Shown here one piece after another: positions 47,182 to 57,114 of a DNA stretch of 58,889 nt (position 1 is the stretch's first letter; each line of letters opens with the position of its first letter). Under the pieces are notes generated by a model, which worked only from the letters and a program-made list of their open reading frames with translations, did no database searches and was not told where the DNA came from. Origin of the DNA: Flavobacteriales bacterium. Its GTDB lineage: Bacteria > Bacteroidota > Bacteroidia > Flavobacteriales_D > Crocinitomicaceae. A program made the translations under genes and the position numbers. The DNA lies in assembly GCA_009926125.1 (NCBI GenBank), contig RFPM01000004.1, positions 1-58,889 of the forward strand. Direction: 5' to 3'.

Positions 47182-49209
47182 ATGAAAAAATACCTTGGAT
47201 TGATTCTTTTTTTACTTCAACTAAATTTTTTATTTTCTCAAATCATCAATCATGAAGATGTCGTGAAAGTTAACTTTTCGCTAGAACAAAAAAATTGTGA
47301 AGCTTTTATTGTAGCGAAAATCACAATAATTCCAGGTTGGCATATTAATTCATACAAACTTCCCAAAGATTCGTATGCTATTCCAAGTGCGATAAACATC
47401 AATAAGACAACTAAACTTACTGTTAAAGAAATAATAGAACCTAAGCCGATACAATACATAGACGAAGATTTGGGTGATATGCAGAGTTACCACAAGGGTT
47501 CACTAACTATGAAACGAAGAGTTTTAATCAACTCAAATATTGATTTTAAAGTTTCCGGTGTATTCTCCTTTCAAGTTTGCGATGAAGCTGGAAAATGTTT
47601 GATGCCCCACGAATACCCTTTTTCCCTTAGTGTTAAAGGATATAAATTAGCTGTTGAGAAAGACACTATATCCGAAAAAAAAGTTGATGCTTTAACATCA
47701 AATAATGGAACGGAAAAAGTCAAAGAAACTATTCCACCTTCAAAAAAAATACCTGAACCTAAAAAATCAATGTGGCTTATTTTCATTATTTCCTTCTTAA
47801 GTGGTTTTGCTGCCCTTCTCACTCCATGCGTTTTTCCAATGATTCCAATGACGGTAAGTTTTTTCACAAAAAAAAGTAAATCAAAGGCAGATGGAATTAA
47901 AAACGCCTTGTTATACGGCATTTCAATTATTGCGATTTATGTTCTTTTAGGTACAATTGTAACTACAATCTTTGGCCCTTCAGCATTAAATGCACTATCT
48001 ACAAATGTTTGGTTCAACTTGCTTTTCTTTGTATTACTGGTCGTATTTGCTATTTCATTTTTAGGAGCTTTTGAAATCATGCTGCCCAACTCTTGGCTAA
48101 ACAAAGCTGATAAAGCATCAGATAAAGGAGGATTTATTGGAATCTTTTTTATGGCCTTAGCTCTTGCGCTAGTATCCTTCTCATGCACAGGGCCAATTGT
48201 TGGTACTTTATTAGTTGAATCTGCAACAATAGGCGGAATTGCACCATTTGTTGGAATGTTTGGGTTCTCATTGGCCTTGGCTATTCCATTTACTTTATTT
48301 GCTGCTTTTCCAGGATGGATGAATGCACTTCCTAAATCTAGTGGTTGGTTAAATACTGTTAAAGTTTTTCTCGGGTTTTTGGAACTTGCGTTGGCTTTCA
48401 AATTTCTTTCAAATGCAGATTTAGTTGTGCAAGGTCATTTCTTGGAAAGAGAATTATTCCTAGCGATTTGGATTGGATTATTTGCTGTACTAACAATTTA
48501 TCTTTTTGGTTTTATTCGACTCCCTCATGATAGCCCAACTGAAAAACTATCTGTATTTAGGACTTTATTAGCCAGTACATGTTTAGTGTTTGTCATCTAC
48601 TTAATTCCAGGTCTGTGGGGAGCTCCTCTAAAATTAATCAGTGGCTTTCCTCCACCACTTTCTTATAGCGAATCTCCAAATGGAATTGGATCTTCAGAAA
48701 ATACGAATTCTCATTCCGAAAATAATGACATGCATCTCGGACCTCAAAACATCATGGTTTTTCATGATTTAGAAAAAGCAGAAGCATATGCAAAAGAAGT
48801 AAACAAACCTCTTTTTGTCGACTTTACAGGTCATGCATGTGTCAACTGTCGAAAAATGGAGGAAAAGGTCTGGGGTGAGCCGGGTATCCTTGAAATACTG
48901 CGAGATAAAATGGTTATTGTTTCGTTATATGTTGATGAAAAAACAGCCCTGCCTGCTTCCGAACATAAGGAATTGGAATATGCACCGGGTAAAAAAATGA
49001 AAATTACTCAAATTGGTCACAAATGGAGTTATTTGCAAACTACTCGATACAAAAGTAATACACAGCCTTATTACCGTTTATTGGGACCGCAGAATGAAGA
49101 TTTAGACATTGGGTCGGCAGACTACGAAAACCATGGCAATGCTACTGATTTTAAAGCCTGGCTTGAAAAAGGTTTAGAAGAATATAAAAAGGCAGATACT
49201 AAAAACTAA
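47182..49209 (+). CDS. Protein-disulfide reductase DsbD-like (alpha domain, 8-TM core, thioredoxin domain)
   Basis: N-term alpha domain with FQVCDEAGKCLMPHEYPF; TM region FLSGFAALLTPCVFPMIPMTVSFF and LVSFSCTGPIVGTLLVE; C-term FVDFTGHACVNCRKMEEKVW. Confidence 0.93.
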   Translation: MKKYLGLILFLLQLNFLFSQIINHEDVVKVNFSLEQKNCEAFIVAKITIIPGWHINSYKLPKDSYAIPSAININKTTKLTVKEIIEPKPIQYIDEDLGDMQSYHKGSLTMKRRVLINSNIDFKVSGVFSFQVCDEAGKCLMPHEYPFSLSVKGYKLAVEKDTISEKKVDALTSNNGTEKVKETIPPSKKIPEPKKSMWLIFIISFLSGFAALLTPCVFPMIPMTVSFFTKKSKSKADGIKNALLYGISIIAIYVLLGTIVTTIFGPSALNALSTNVWFNLLFFVLLVVFAISFLGAFEIMLPNSWLNKADKASDKGGFIGIFFMALALALVSFSCTGPIVGTLLVESATIGGIAPFVGMFGFSLALAIPFTLFAAFPGWMNALPKSSGWLNTVKVFLGFLELALAFKFLSNADLVVQGHFLERELFLAIWIGLFAVLTIYLFGFIRLPHDSPTEKLSVFRTLLASTCLVFVIYLIPGLWGAPLKLISGFPPPLSYSESPNGIGSSENTNSHSENNDMHLGPQNIMVFHDLEKAEAYAKEVNKPLFVDFTGHACVNCRKMEEKVWGEPGILEILRDKMVIVSLYVDEKTALPASEHKELEYAPGKKMKITQIGHKWSYLQTTRYKSNTQPYYRLLGPQNEDLDIGSADYENHGNATDFKAWLEKGLEEYKKADTKN

Positions 49210-49257
49210 AGTTAACTAATAAACGCTATTTTTATATTCTCATTATTTAGCTAACTC

Positions 49258-51039
49258 ATGAAACTTTGTATCGCCGAAAAACCTAGTGTTGCTAAAGATT
49301 TAGCAGAAATTTTAGGCGCAAAAACACGACACGATGGGTATTTTGAAGGCAACGATTATTGCGTAACCTGGACCTTTGGTCACCTTTGCTCATTAAAAGA
49401 TCCTGAGGATTACAATCCTAATTGGAAATATTGGAAATTAGAAGATTTACCTATTATCCCGGCACAATTTGGAATAAAGATAAAAGGAGATAAAAGCGTT
49501 GAAAAACAATTTCAAACAATAAAAAATCTTGTTTCAAAAGCTACAGAAATAATAAATTGCGGGGATGCAGGACAGGAAGGCGAATTGATTCAAAGATGGG
49601 TGCTCTTGAAAGCGCAATGTAAAGTCCCCATCAAACGACTTTGGATTTCTTCCTTAACAGAAGAGGCAATTAAAGCAGGATTCAGCAAGCTTAAAGATTC
49701 AAAAGATTTTGATAATTTATTCGCTGCAGGAAACTCACGCGCTGTGGGAGATTGGATGCTCGGAATAAACGGCACCAGACTCTATACCAAAAAATATGGT
49801 AAAGATAAGTTAGTATTGTCTGTTGGGCGTGTTCAAACACCAACACTGGCAATGATTGTCAACCGTCAAAAAGAAATCAATGCGTTTTCTTCAGAAGAAT
49901 ATTGGGAACTAAAAACAACGTATCGTGAAACAGAATTTTTATGTCAAATTGATCGTATAAAATCTTTAGAAAAAGCTCAAAAAGGACTCGAATACCTTCT
50001 TAATAAACCCTTCGAAATTACCTCTTTTGAACAAAAAGAGGGAAAAGAAGGAAATCCGCGCTTGTATGATTTGACCTCACTTCAAGTTGATGGAAACAAA
50101 CGATTTGGTTTTGGCGCAGAACAAACCTTAAACCTCATCCAAAGTTTATACGAGAAAAAATTAGTGACTTACCCACGTGTTGACACCACTTACCTTTCAG
50201 AAGATTTACATCCCAAAATTCCGGGTATTTTAGGAAATTTAAAAGACTACAAGCGATTTACAGATGTTTTACTTCAGAAAGCCATTCCAAAATCTAAAAC
50301 TATTTTCGACGATAAAAAAATAACCGATCATCACGCGATTATACCAACTGGAATTTCGCCTTCAGGAATATCTTTTGACGAACAAAAAATCTATGATTTA
50401 ATCTGTCGGCGGTTTATTTCTGTCTTTTATCCTGAGTGTAAAGTATCGAATACAACTGTATTAGGAAAGGTAGATGCTCTAGTATTCAAAGCCACAGGTA
50501 AACAAATTATTTCTTTGGGGTGGCGCGAAGTTTACGAAGATTTAAAAGAAGAAAAATCTGATGAATCGGATGGCAAAAAAGAACCAACCGAAGAAAAGAT
50601 ACTCCCGATTTTTGTCAAAGGAGAAAGCGGGCCACATACCCCGGAGATTCACAAAGGAAAAACAAGTCCACCAAAATATTATACTGAAGCAACCTTACTT
50701 CGAGCAATGGAAACCGCAGGAAAATTAGTGGAAAATGAAGATATGCGAGAATTAATGAAAGAAAACGGAATTGGCAGACCTTCAACGCGAGCCAATATCA
50801 TTGAGACACTTTTCAGAAGAAAATACATCGAAAAGAAAAAAAAGAACCTAGTTGCCACGGAGACAGGAATTTCCTTAATTGATGTTATAAAAAGTGATCT
50901 ATTAAAAAGCCCTGAGCTAACCGGACAATGGGAACATAAATTGCGCTTGATTGAAAAAGGTAAGTATGATCCACAAACCTTTAAAATAGAATTATTTAAA
51001 ATGGTGCGGGAACTAAGTGACGAAGTGATTTTTAATTGA
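49258..51039 (+). CDS. topB: DNA topoisomerase III (type IA)
   Basis: MKLCIAEKPSVAKDLAEILGA toprim, DAGQEGELIQRW, LVTYPRVDTTYLS active-site Tyr region, MKENGIGRPSTRANIIETL. Confidence 0.95.
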   Translation: MKLCIAEKPSVAKDLAEILGAKTRHDGYFEGNDYCVTWTFGHLCSLKDPEDYNPNWKYWKLEDLPIIPAQFGIKIKGDKSVEKQFQTIKNLVSKATEIINCGDAGQEGELIQRWVLLKAQCKVPIKRLWISSLTEEAIKAGFSKLKDSKDFDNLFAAGNSRAVGDWMLGINGTRLYTKKYGKDKLVLSVGRVQTPTLAMIVNRQKEINAFSSEEYWELKTTYRETEFLCQIDRIKSLEKAQKGLEYLLNKPFEITSFEQKEGKEGNPRLYDLTSLQVDGNKRFGFGAEQTLNLIQSLYEKKLVTYPRVDTTYLSEDLHPKIPGILGNLKDYKRFTDVLLQKAIPKSKTIFDDKKITDHHAIIPTGISPSGISFDEQKIYDLICRRFISVFYPECKVSNTTVLGKVDALVFKATGKQIISLGWREVYEDLKEEKSDESDGKKEPTEEKILPIFVKGESGPHTPEIHKGKTSPPKYYTEATLLRAMETAGKLVENEDMRELMKENGIGRPSTRANIIETLFRRKYIEKKKKNLVATETGISLIDVIKSDLLKSPELTGQWEHKLRLIEKGKYDPQTFKIELFKMVRELSDEVIFN

Positions 51040-51057
51040 AAAGTTGAACTTTTTTAA

Positions 51058-52959
51058 TTACATTTTTTCAGGTGCTTCAATACCCAACAAATTCAAACCG
51101 CTTTTTATAACCTTTGCAACGTTGTCGCTAAGTATTAATCGTCCGAGCTTTGCCTCTTGATTTACTTCAATTAATATCGGAATTGTCTGATAAAAATGGC
51201 CAAACTGTTTTACCAGTTCGTATAAATAATTTGCTAAAAGTGCCGGAGAATAATTCTCAGCTGCTTCAGTAATAATACTTGGATATAGCGCCAAGCATTT
51301 AACAAGTTCTTTTTCTTCAGCTTGAAGTTCAAAAGGTAAAATTTCCATCGATTTTCCTACTGCTCCTTTTTTTAATAAAGAACAAATACGTGCATGAGCA
51401 TATTGTATAAATGGACCTGTATTTCCTGTTAAATCTACAGATTCCTCTGGGTTAAAAAGCATGCGTTTTTTTGGATCTACTTTTAGTAAATAATACTTCA
51501 ATCCACCCATTCCTATTTGCTCGTACAAAAGATTTCTATCGCTTTCTGAAAGACCATCTAAATGTCCTCGTTCTTTGGTCAACTCGGTTGCTTTTTCAAC
51601 AACTTCAGCCATTAAATCATCCGCATCAACAACTGTTCCTTCTCGAGATTTCATTTTTCCACTTGGTAAATCTACCATGCCATAAGACAAATGAAAACAA
51701 TTTTTCGCCCAAGAATAACCCAATTTCTGGAGAATTAGAAATAGCACTTTAAAATGATAATCTTGCTCATTTCCAACGGTATAAACCATTCCACTTAAAT
51801 GTTTATAGTCATTAAAACGATCAATTGCTGTTCCAATATCCTGCGTCATATAAACAGCTGTGCCATCAGAACGCAATACTAATTTCTCATCTAAGCCTTC
51901 TGAGGTTAAATCAATCCAAACAGACCCATCTTCTTTTTTAAAGAAAACACCCGATTTTAAACCTTCAATTACCTGATCTTTGCCTAATAAAAATGTTTCA
52001 GACTCATAATATAATTTGTCAAACGAAACGCCCATTTTTTTGTAGGTGACATCAAATCCGGCATAAACCCAATTATTCATGGTTGTCCAAAGTAAATACG
52101 TTTGTGGATCTCGCGCTTCCCATTTAATCAACATATCTTTGGCTTCGCGCAACAAACTTGTTTCATTCTTTGCTAAATCTTTTATTTTATCATGGATGGC
52201 AAGCTGTGCTTTTTCATCTTTTCCTATCAATGCAGCTTGAAATTTTTTGTAGTTCTCAGAAATAGTCTCTGAAAAACCTTCAAAATTTCCTTTTTCCCAA
52301 AGGGAAATAATTTCTTTTGCTTCTGCATTGAAGCGCTTATCAAATTCAACGTAGTATTTTCCGACTAATTTATCTCCTTTTAAATTTGTGTTAGATGGAG
52401 TTTCTCGCTCACCATTCTTATTCAAGGGCGAAAACTTTTCCCAAGCAAGCATGCTTTTACAGATATGAATGCCACGGTCGTTAATAACCTGTGTTTTAAT
52501 TACTTCATGTCCATTTGCTTTTAATATCTCAGCAACTGAATGACCTAAAAAGATATTTCTTAAATGCCCAAGATGCAAGGGTTTATTAGTATTTGGAGAT
52601 GAATATTCGACCATAACCATTGGTTTTGAATCTTTCTTTGAAAATCCAAAATGTTCATTGTGGTGTATTTCTTTTAATTGATTAAACCAATAATCATCCG
52701 AGAAAACAATGTTTAAAAAGCCATTGATGACAGCACATTTTTTAATCTCTGGAATTTTTTCGATAATAAAATTTGCTATTTTCTCACCTGCTTCAACTGG
52801 AGAACAACGCATTAGCTTTACAAAAGGAAAGACAAGTAAGGTCAAATCGCCTTCAACATCCTTTCGTGTTGCTTGAAATTGAATTAAATCCTGGCTAATC
52901 TCAGTAGCAAACAAGAGATTGGAATACTCAACTAATACCGCTTTAATTTTCTCTTCCAT
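51058..52959 (-). CDS. argS: Arginine-tRNA ligase
   Basis: VEYSSPNTNKPLHLGHLRNIFLGHSVAEIL (HIGH motif region), GMVDLPSGKMKSREGTVV (KMSKS-like), C-term DALR domain. Confidence 0.98.
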   Translation of the reverse strand: MEEKIKAVLVEYSNLLFATEISQDLIQFQATRKDVEGDLTLLVFPFVKLMRCSPVEAGEKIANFIIEKIPEIKKCAVINGFLNIVFSDDYWFNQLKEIHHNEHFGFSKKDSKPMVMVEYSSPNTNKPLHLGHLRNIFLGHSVAEILKANGHEVIKTQVINDRGIHICKSMLAWEKFSPLNKNGERETPSNTNLKGDKLVGKYYVEFDKRFNAEAKEIISLWEKGNFEGFSETISENYKKFQAALIGKDEKAQLAIHDKIKDLAKNETSLLREAKDMLIKWEARDPQTYLLWTTMNNWVYAGFDVTYKKMGVSFDKLYYESETFLLGKDQVIEGLKSGVFFKKEDGSVWIDLTSEGLDEKLVLRSDGTAVYMTQDIGTAIDRFNDYKHLSGMVYTVGNEQDYHFKVLFLILQKLGYSWAKNCFHLSYGMVDLPSGKMKSREGTVVDADDLMAEVVEKATELTKERGHLDGLSESDRNLLYEQIGMGGLKYYLLKVDPKKRMLFNPEESVDLTGNTGPFIQYAHARICSLLKKGAVGKSMEILPFELQAEEKELVKCLALYPSIITEAAENYSPALLANYLYELVKQFGHFYQTIPILIEVNQEAKLGRLILSDNVAKVIKSGLNLLGIEAPEKM

Positions 52960-53897
52960 TACTTCTGCTCTAATACCTCAACAATGTGCTCAAGAATATC
53001 CAAAGCAACTTCAGCCATTTTGTTTTTATCATCTAAGCATGGATTTACCTCCACTAACTCAAGCGCAATTGTTTTTGGAAAAAGTAAAAGACATTTCAAA
53101 ATACCTTTTATTTCCTCAGGACTAAACCCACCTTTTACTGGAGTTCCTGTTCCATATGATGTTAAATCAGGATCCATCGAATCGACATCAAAGGAAACAT
53201 AAATGATATCACAGGAAACAAGACGAGCAGAAATATCAGTAATTACCTTTGAAATTCCCAAAGAACGAACATCTTCAACTGTGAAATTTTTTAAGTTTAA
53301 GGTTTGAATTAAATAATCCTCTTCTTTTTCTGTGTCTCTGACTCCCATATAAACTAAATCTTCTGGTCTAAGAGCGGATGATTTTAATTTATTCCAAGAA
53401 TTCGCGGTAATACTATCAATATTGTTACGCTGAGATTCTAAATTATCAACACCCAAAGCCGTTGCTATTGGCATGCCGTGTAAATTTCCAGAAGGACTTG
53501 TATACGGAGAATGTAAATCTGAGTGAGCATCAAGCCAAACAACTCCAATTCTTTTTCCAGGATTTGCTGATTGAATGCCTTTTATTGTTCCACCTGCAGA
53601 GCAATGGTCTCCAGCAATGATTAATGGAAATTTTTTCTCCGTTAACGCATTGCTTATTTCTTTTGATGTGGCCTCAAAAACATCCAGCATTCCATCAATG
53701 TGTTTTGCAAATGGAAATGTATTTTCACGATCCAAAAACTCATTAAAATTTTTAACTGTTTGGATACTGCGATTTTTAAAAAGTAAACTAGCCTTAGATC
53801 TTGCAGCTACTAAAATAGCATTTGCACCAAGAGAAGCCCCTCTTGTTCCTGCTCCAAGTTCTGAATTATTAAAGATAAATTGTATGCTTGATTTCAT
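52959..53897 (-). CDS. rocF: Arginase (ureohydrolase family)
   Basis: GDHCSAGGTIKG, VVWLDAHSDLHSPYTSPSGNLHGMPIATALG, VSFDVDSMDPDLTSYGTGTPVKGG. Confidence 0.88.
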   Translation of the reverse strand: MKSSIQFIFNNSELGAGTRGASLGANAILVAARSKASLLFKNRSIQTVKNFNEFLDRENTFPFAKHIDGMLDVFEATSKEISNALTEKKFPLIIAGDHCSAGGTIKGIQSANPGKRIGVVWLDAHSDLHSPYTSPSGNLHGMPIATALGVDNLESQRNNIDSITANSWNKLKSSALRPEDLVYMGVRDTEKEEDYLIQTLNLKNFTVEDVRSLGISKVITDISARLVSCDIIYVSFDVDSMDPDLTSYGTGTPVKGGFSPEEIKGILKCLLLFPKTIALELVEVNPCLDDKNKMAEVALDILEHIVEVLEQK

Positions 53898-53994
53898 AAA
53901 CGCCTTTTTGAGGCTAGTACAAAGATAAAATTATTTTAATGTCAAATTGAAAGCACTTTTAAAATCTAAAATAAAAATTTCGAAAAAATATCCG

Positions 53995-54002
53995 TAATTT
54001 TG
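53995..54002 (+). promoter_or_regulatory. TAATTTTG -7-like element upstream of trhO
   Basis: TAnnTTTG match overlapping the non-ATG ORF-track start at 54000, supporting ATG at 54030 as the true start. Confidence 0.45.
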
Positions 54003-54029
54003 TACTTAAATTATTTAATTCAACATAGC

Positions 54030-55109
54030 ATGCAACTGTGGAATACATTAAATAAGGAGGAGCTTGAAGCAAAATTAAAAGAGCTTGGACATAAATTTGT
54101 CACGATTTCTTTTTACAAATATGCTCATATAGCAAACCCTCGCTTATTCAGAGATCACTTATTTCTAATGTGGTCAAAGTTGGACATTGTGGGACGAACC
54201 TACATTGCAACTGAAGGAATCAACGCTCAAATTGCAATTCCAACAAATTACTTGAGTCAATTTAGAGAAGAACTTTATGAAATTACTTTTCTTAATGGAA
54301 TTCGCTTAAATTTTGCAGTAGACGATGCAGAAGCAGAATTTACTTTTCTGAAATTAAAAATTAAGGTTAGAGATAAAATTCTTGCAGATGGACTAATTGA
54401 TAAGACCTTTGATGTCACAAATAAAGGTAAACATCTAAATGCTAGAGAATTTAATGACTTGACAAACAACAATGAAACCATTTTAATCGATTTTAGAAAT
54501 CATTACGAATCTGAAGTTGGCTACTTCAAGGGAGCAATTTTACCAGATGTAGATACTTTTCGTGAATCCCTTCCACACATTGAAAGCACTTATTTAAAAG
54601 GACAAGAAGATAAAAATATCGTGATGTATTGCACTGGAGGAATACGCTGCGAGAAAGCATCAGCATGGTTCAAACACCGCGGATTTAAAAATGTACACCA
54701 ATTAGAAGGAGGAATAATTAAATATGCCAACGAAGTTAGAGAACTAGGAATTGAAAATAAATTTATCGGTAAAAATTTTGTATTCGACGAGCGAAGAGGA
54801 GAAAGAATTACAGATGATGTGATCGCGGTTTGTCACCAATGTGGAGAAGCAGCTGACACGCATACAAATTGCATGAATCACTCGTGCCACTTGCTTTTTA
54901 TTCAGTGTACCTCTTGTATGACTAAAATGGAGAATTGCTGTTCTCTAGAATGCCTTGAAATAACTCATTTACCTGAAGAAACTCAAAAAGAACTGAGAAA
55001 AGGATTTGAAAATAGCAATCAAATATTTAAAAAAGGTCGCTCACAAAAACTCATATTTAAAGCCAATAAGGAAAAACCTTTATCTTTGATTCAACAATCA
55101 AATAAATAA
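54030..55109 (+). CDS. trhO: tRNA uridine(34) hydroxylase, rhodanese-domain protein (TrhO/YceA)
   Basis: MQLWNTLNKEELEAKLKE; TYIATEGINAQIAIP; rhodanese IVMYCTGGIRCEKASAWFKHRGFKNVHQLEGGIIKYANEV; Cys-rich C-term. Confidence 0.93.
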   Translation: MQLWNTLNKEELEAKLKELGHKFVTISFYKYAHIANPRLFRDHLFLMWSKLDIVGRTYIATEGINAQIAIPTNYLSQFREELYEITFLNGIRLNFAVDDAEAEFTFLKLKIKVRDKILADGLIDKTFDVTNKGKHLNAREFNDLTNNNETILIDFRNHYESEVGYFKGAILPDVDTFRESLPHIESTYLKGQEDKNIVMYCTGGIRCEKASAWFKHRGFKNVHQLEGGIIKYANEVRELGIENKFIGKNFVFDERRGERITDDVIAVCHQCGEAADTHTNCMNHSCHLLFIQCTSCMTKMENCCSLECLEITHLPEETQKELRKGFENSNQIFKKGRSQKLIFKANKEKPLSLIQQSNK

Positions 55110-55112
55110 TAA

Positions 55113-55946
55113 ATGTTATCAGCAATTAACTGGTCTGTAGATTCAGAAATAATAGAAGGATGGAAAACACCTAACTTATATGGTTTACTCTTTGTTGGTG
55201 GACTTGTAATTGGCTATTTTATTGTAAAGCAGATATTTAAGAAAGAAAATATTTCAAACGAAATATTAGATAAATTAGTTATGTACATGGTTTTAGCCAC
55301 AATTATTGGAGCAAGACTTGGGCATGTTCTTTTTTATGGACCTTATTTCGGACCGGATGGTTATTTCTCAAATCCTCTCGATATTTTTAAAGTTTGGGAA
55401 GGCGGTCTCGCAAGTCATGGAGCAGCAATCGCACTTCTCATTTCTCTGTATCTTTTTTCAAGAAATGTAATTAAAAAATCATATTTATGGGTTTTAGATC
55501 GACTTTCTGCTGCAATTGCAATAGGTTGTACCTGTATTCGCCTAGGAAATCTTGTGAACCACGAAATGGTTGGCGATATTACAACAGTTCCATGGGGCTT
55601 TCGCTTTTTATACCACGATTATAGTTTATATAATGGCACTTGGGAATCAATTCCTGTAAGACATCCAGCACAATTATACGAAGCAATTTGCTACTTTATA
55701 GCTTTTCTAATTTTACTTTTGATGTATTGGAAAATGAATTCTTGGAAAAAACCAGGTTTTATGTTTGGTTCTTTTTTGATTTTTATTTTTGGCTCTCGGT
55801 TTTTTATCGAATACATAAAAGAAGGACAAACAGCACGTGATTTTGAATTGCTTATAAATACTGGGCAAATGCTTAGCATTCCATTTATTATTGCAGGAAT
55901 TATACTAATTTACCGTTCTCAAAAAAATCAAGAAACGACTTTTTAA
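55113..55946 (+). CDS. lgt: Prolipoprotein diacylglyceryl transferase
   Basis: GARLGHVLFYGPYF, VWEGGLASHGAAIALL, RLGNLVNHEMVG, VRHPAQLYEAICYF, RFFIEYIKEGQ. Confidence 0.96.
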   Translation: MLSAINWSVDSEIIEGWKTPNLYGLLFVGGLVIGYFIVKQIFKKENISNEILDKLVMYMVLATIIGARLGHVLFYGPYFGPDGYFSNPLDIFKVWEGGLASHGAAIALLISLYLFSRNVIKKSYLWVLDRLSAAIAIGCTCIRLGNLVNHEMVGDITTVPWGFRFLYHDYSLYNGTWESIPVRHPAQLYEAICYFIAFLILLLMYWKMNSWKKPGFMFGSFLIFIFGSRFFIEYIKEGQTARDFELLINTGQMLSIPFIIAGIILIYRSQKNQETTF

Positions 55947-56019
55947 AATTGAATTCTTGAATAAAAAAAGGTGGCTTAGTGTAGTAATGACAATATGTGA
56001 TTTTATTCAAATTGATTCT

Positions 56020-56027
56020 TATCTTTG
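56020..56027 (+). promoter_or_regulatory. TATCTTTG -7-like element upstream of pdhA
   Basis: TAnnTTTG match 26 nt before the pdhA ATG at 56054. Confidence 0.5.
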
Positions 56028-56053
56028 TCCTCATAAAATATTAATTTTAAACT

Positions 56054-57091
56054 ATGGCCATAAAAGCAGCAGCTGTAAGTAAAAAAGAAAGTCCAGAAAA
56101 AACAAAATTTTCGAAAGAAACATATGTTAAATGGTACAAAGACATGCTTCTCATAAGAAAGTTTGAGGAAAAAACTGGACAATTATACATTCAACAAAAA
56201 TTTGGTGGATTTTGTCATTTATATATTGGTCAAGAAGCTATTGTTGCAGGAACTGCAAGTGCTTGTCGCCCTTCAGATAAACACATGACGGCATACCGTG
56301 ATCATGGTCATCCAATTGCTTTAGGTACCGATCCAAGAATTTTAATGGCCGAACTTTATGGACGAAGTACAGGTTGTTCTAAAGGAAAAGGTGGTTCAAT
56401 GCACTTTTTTGATAAAGAAAAAAACTTCATGGGTGGGCACGGAATTGTTGGAGCTCAAATAGCTATGGGAACTGGTGTTGCATTTGCTGAACAATACAAT
56501 GGAACAGATAATGTTGCTATTGTATCAATGGGAGATGGCGCAGTTAGACAAGGTGCATTGCATGAAACCTTCAACATGGCTATGATGTGGAAATTACCCG
56601 TAGTTTATATTATTGAGAACAACAATTATGCAATGGGAACTTCTGTAGAAAGAACTACAAATGTTACAGATTTATCAAAAATTGGACTATCTTACGAAAT
56701 GCCTTCAAAAATTGTGAATGGTATGCGTCCTGAAGATGTTCACAATGCAATTGAAGAGGCTTGTAATCGCGCAAGAAGAGGAGATGGACCAACATTATTA
56801 GATATTCGAACTTATCGCTATAAAGGTCATTCAATGTCCGACCCACAAAAATACCGTTCAAAAGATGAGGTAAATGAATGGATTGAACAAGATCCAATTG
56901 AGCATTGCTTGAATGTACTAAAAGATAACAAATGGTTGACAGAAAAGGAGATTAACGAAATCAATGATTGGGTGAAAAAAGAAGTTGATGAATCTGTAAC
57001 ATTTGCAGAAAACTCTCCCTATCCTGAAGCACACGAATTGTATGAAGATATTTATGTTCAAACAGATTATCCATACATCAAAGAATATTAA
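56054..57091 (+). CDS. pdhA: Pyruvate dehydrogenase E1 component alpha subunit
   Basis: MLLIRKFEEKTGQLYIQQKFGGFCHLYIGQEA, GSMHFFDKEKNFMGGHGIVGAQ, MGDGAVRQGALHETFNMA, YRYKGHSMSDPQKYR. Confidence 0.97.
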   Translation: MAIKAAAVSKKESPEKTKFSKETYVKWYKDMLLIRKFEEKTGQLYIQQKFGGFCHLYIGQEAIVAGTASACRPSDKHMTAYRDHGHPIALGTDPRILMAELYGRSTGCSKGKGGSMHFFDKEKNFMGGHGIVGAQIAMGTGVAFAEQYNGTDNVAIVSMGDGAVRQGALHETFNMAMMWKLPVVYIIENNNYAMGTSVERTTNVTDLSKIGLSYEMPSKIVNGMRPEDVHNAIEEACNRARRGDGPTLLDIRTYRYKGHSMSDPQKYRSKDEVNEWIEQDPIEHCLNVLKDNKWLTEKEINEINDWVKKEVDESVTFAENSPYPEAHELYEDIYVQTDYPYIKEY

Positions 57092-57114
57092 TAAAAACTA
57101 AAAGCTAAAATAAA

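Noticed and set aside
47937-48401. 154-aa ORF antisense to the dsbD-like gene, and a 116-aa one at 47571-47921
   Set aside because: Both are opposite a coherent DsbD reading frame; no signal, domain or promoter evidence.
49258-51039. topB as a sign of a mobile element
   Set aside because: Topoisomerase III genes occur on conjugative elements of Bacteroidota, but here the neighbours are dsbD-like and argS, with no tra or mob genes or repeats, so a chromosomal gene is the simpler reading.
54000-54029. Upstream non-ATG start of the trhO ORF
   Set aside because: It overlaps a TAATTTTG promoter-like element, and the conserved protein begins at MQLWNTL (54030).
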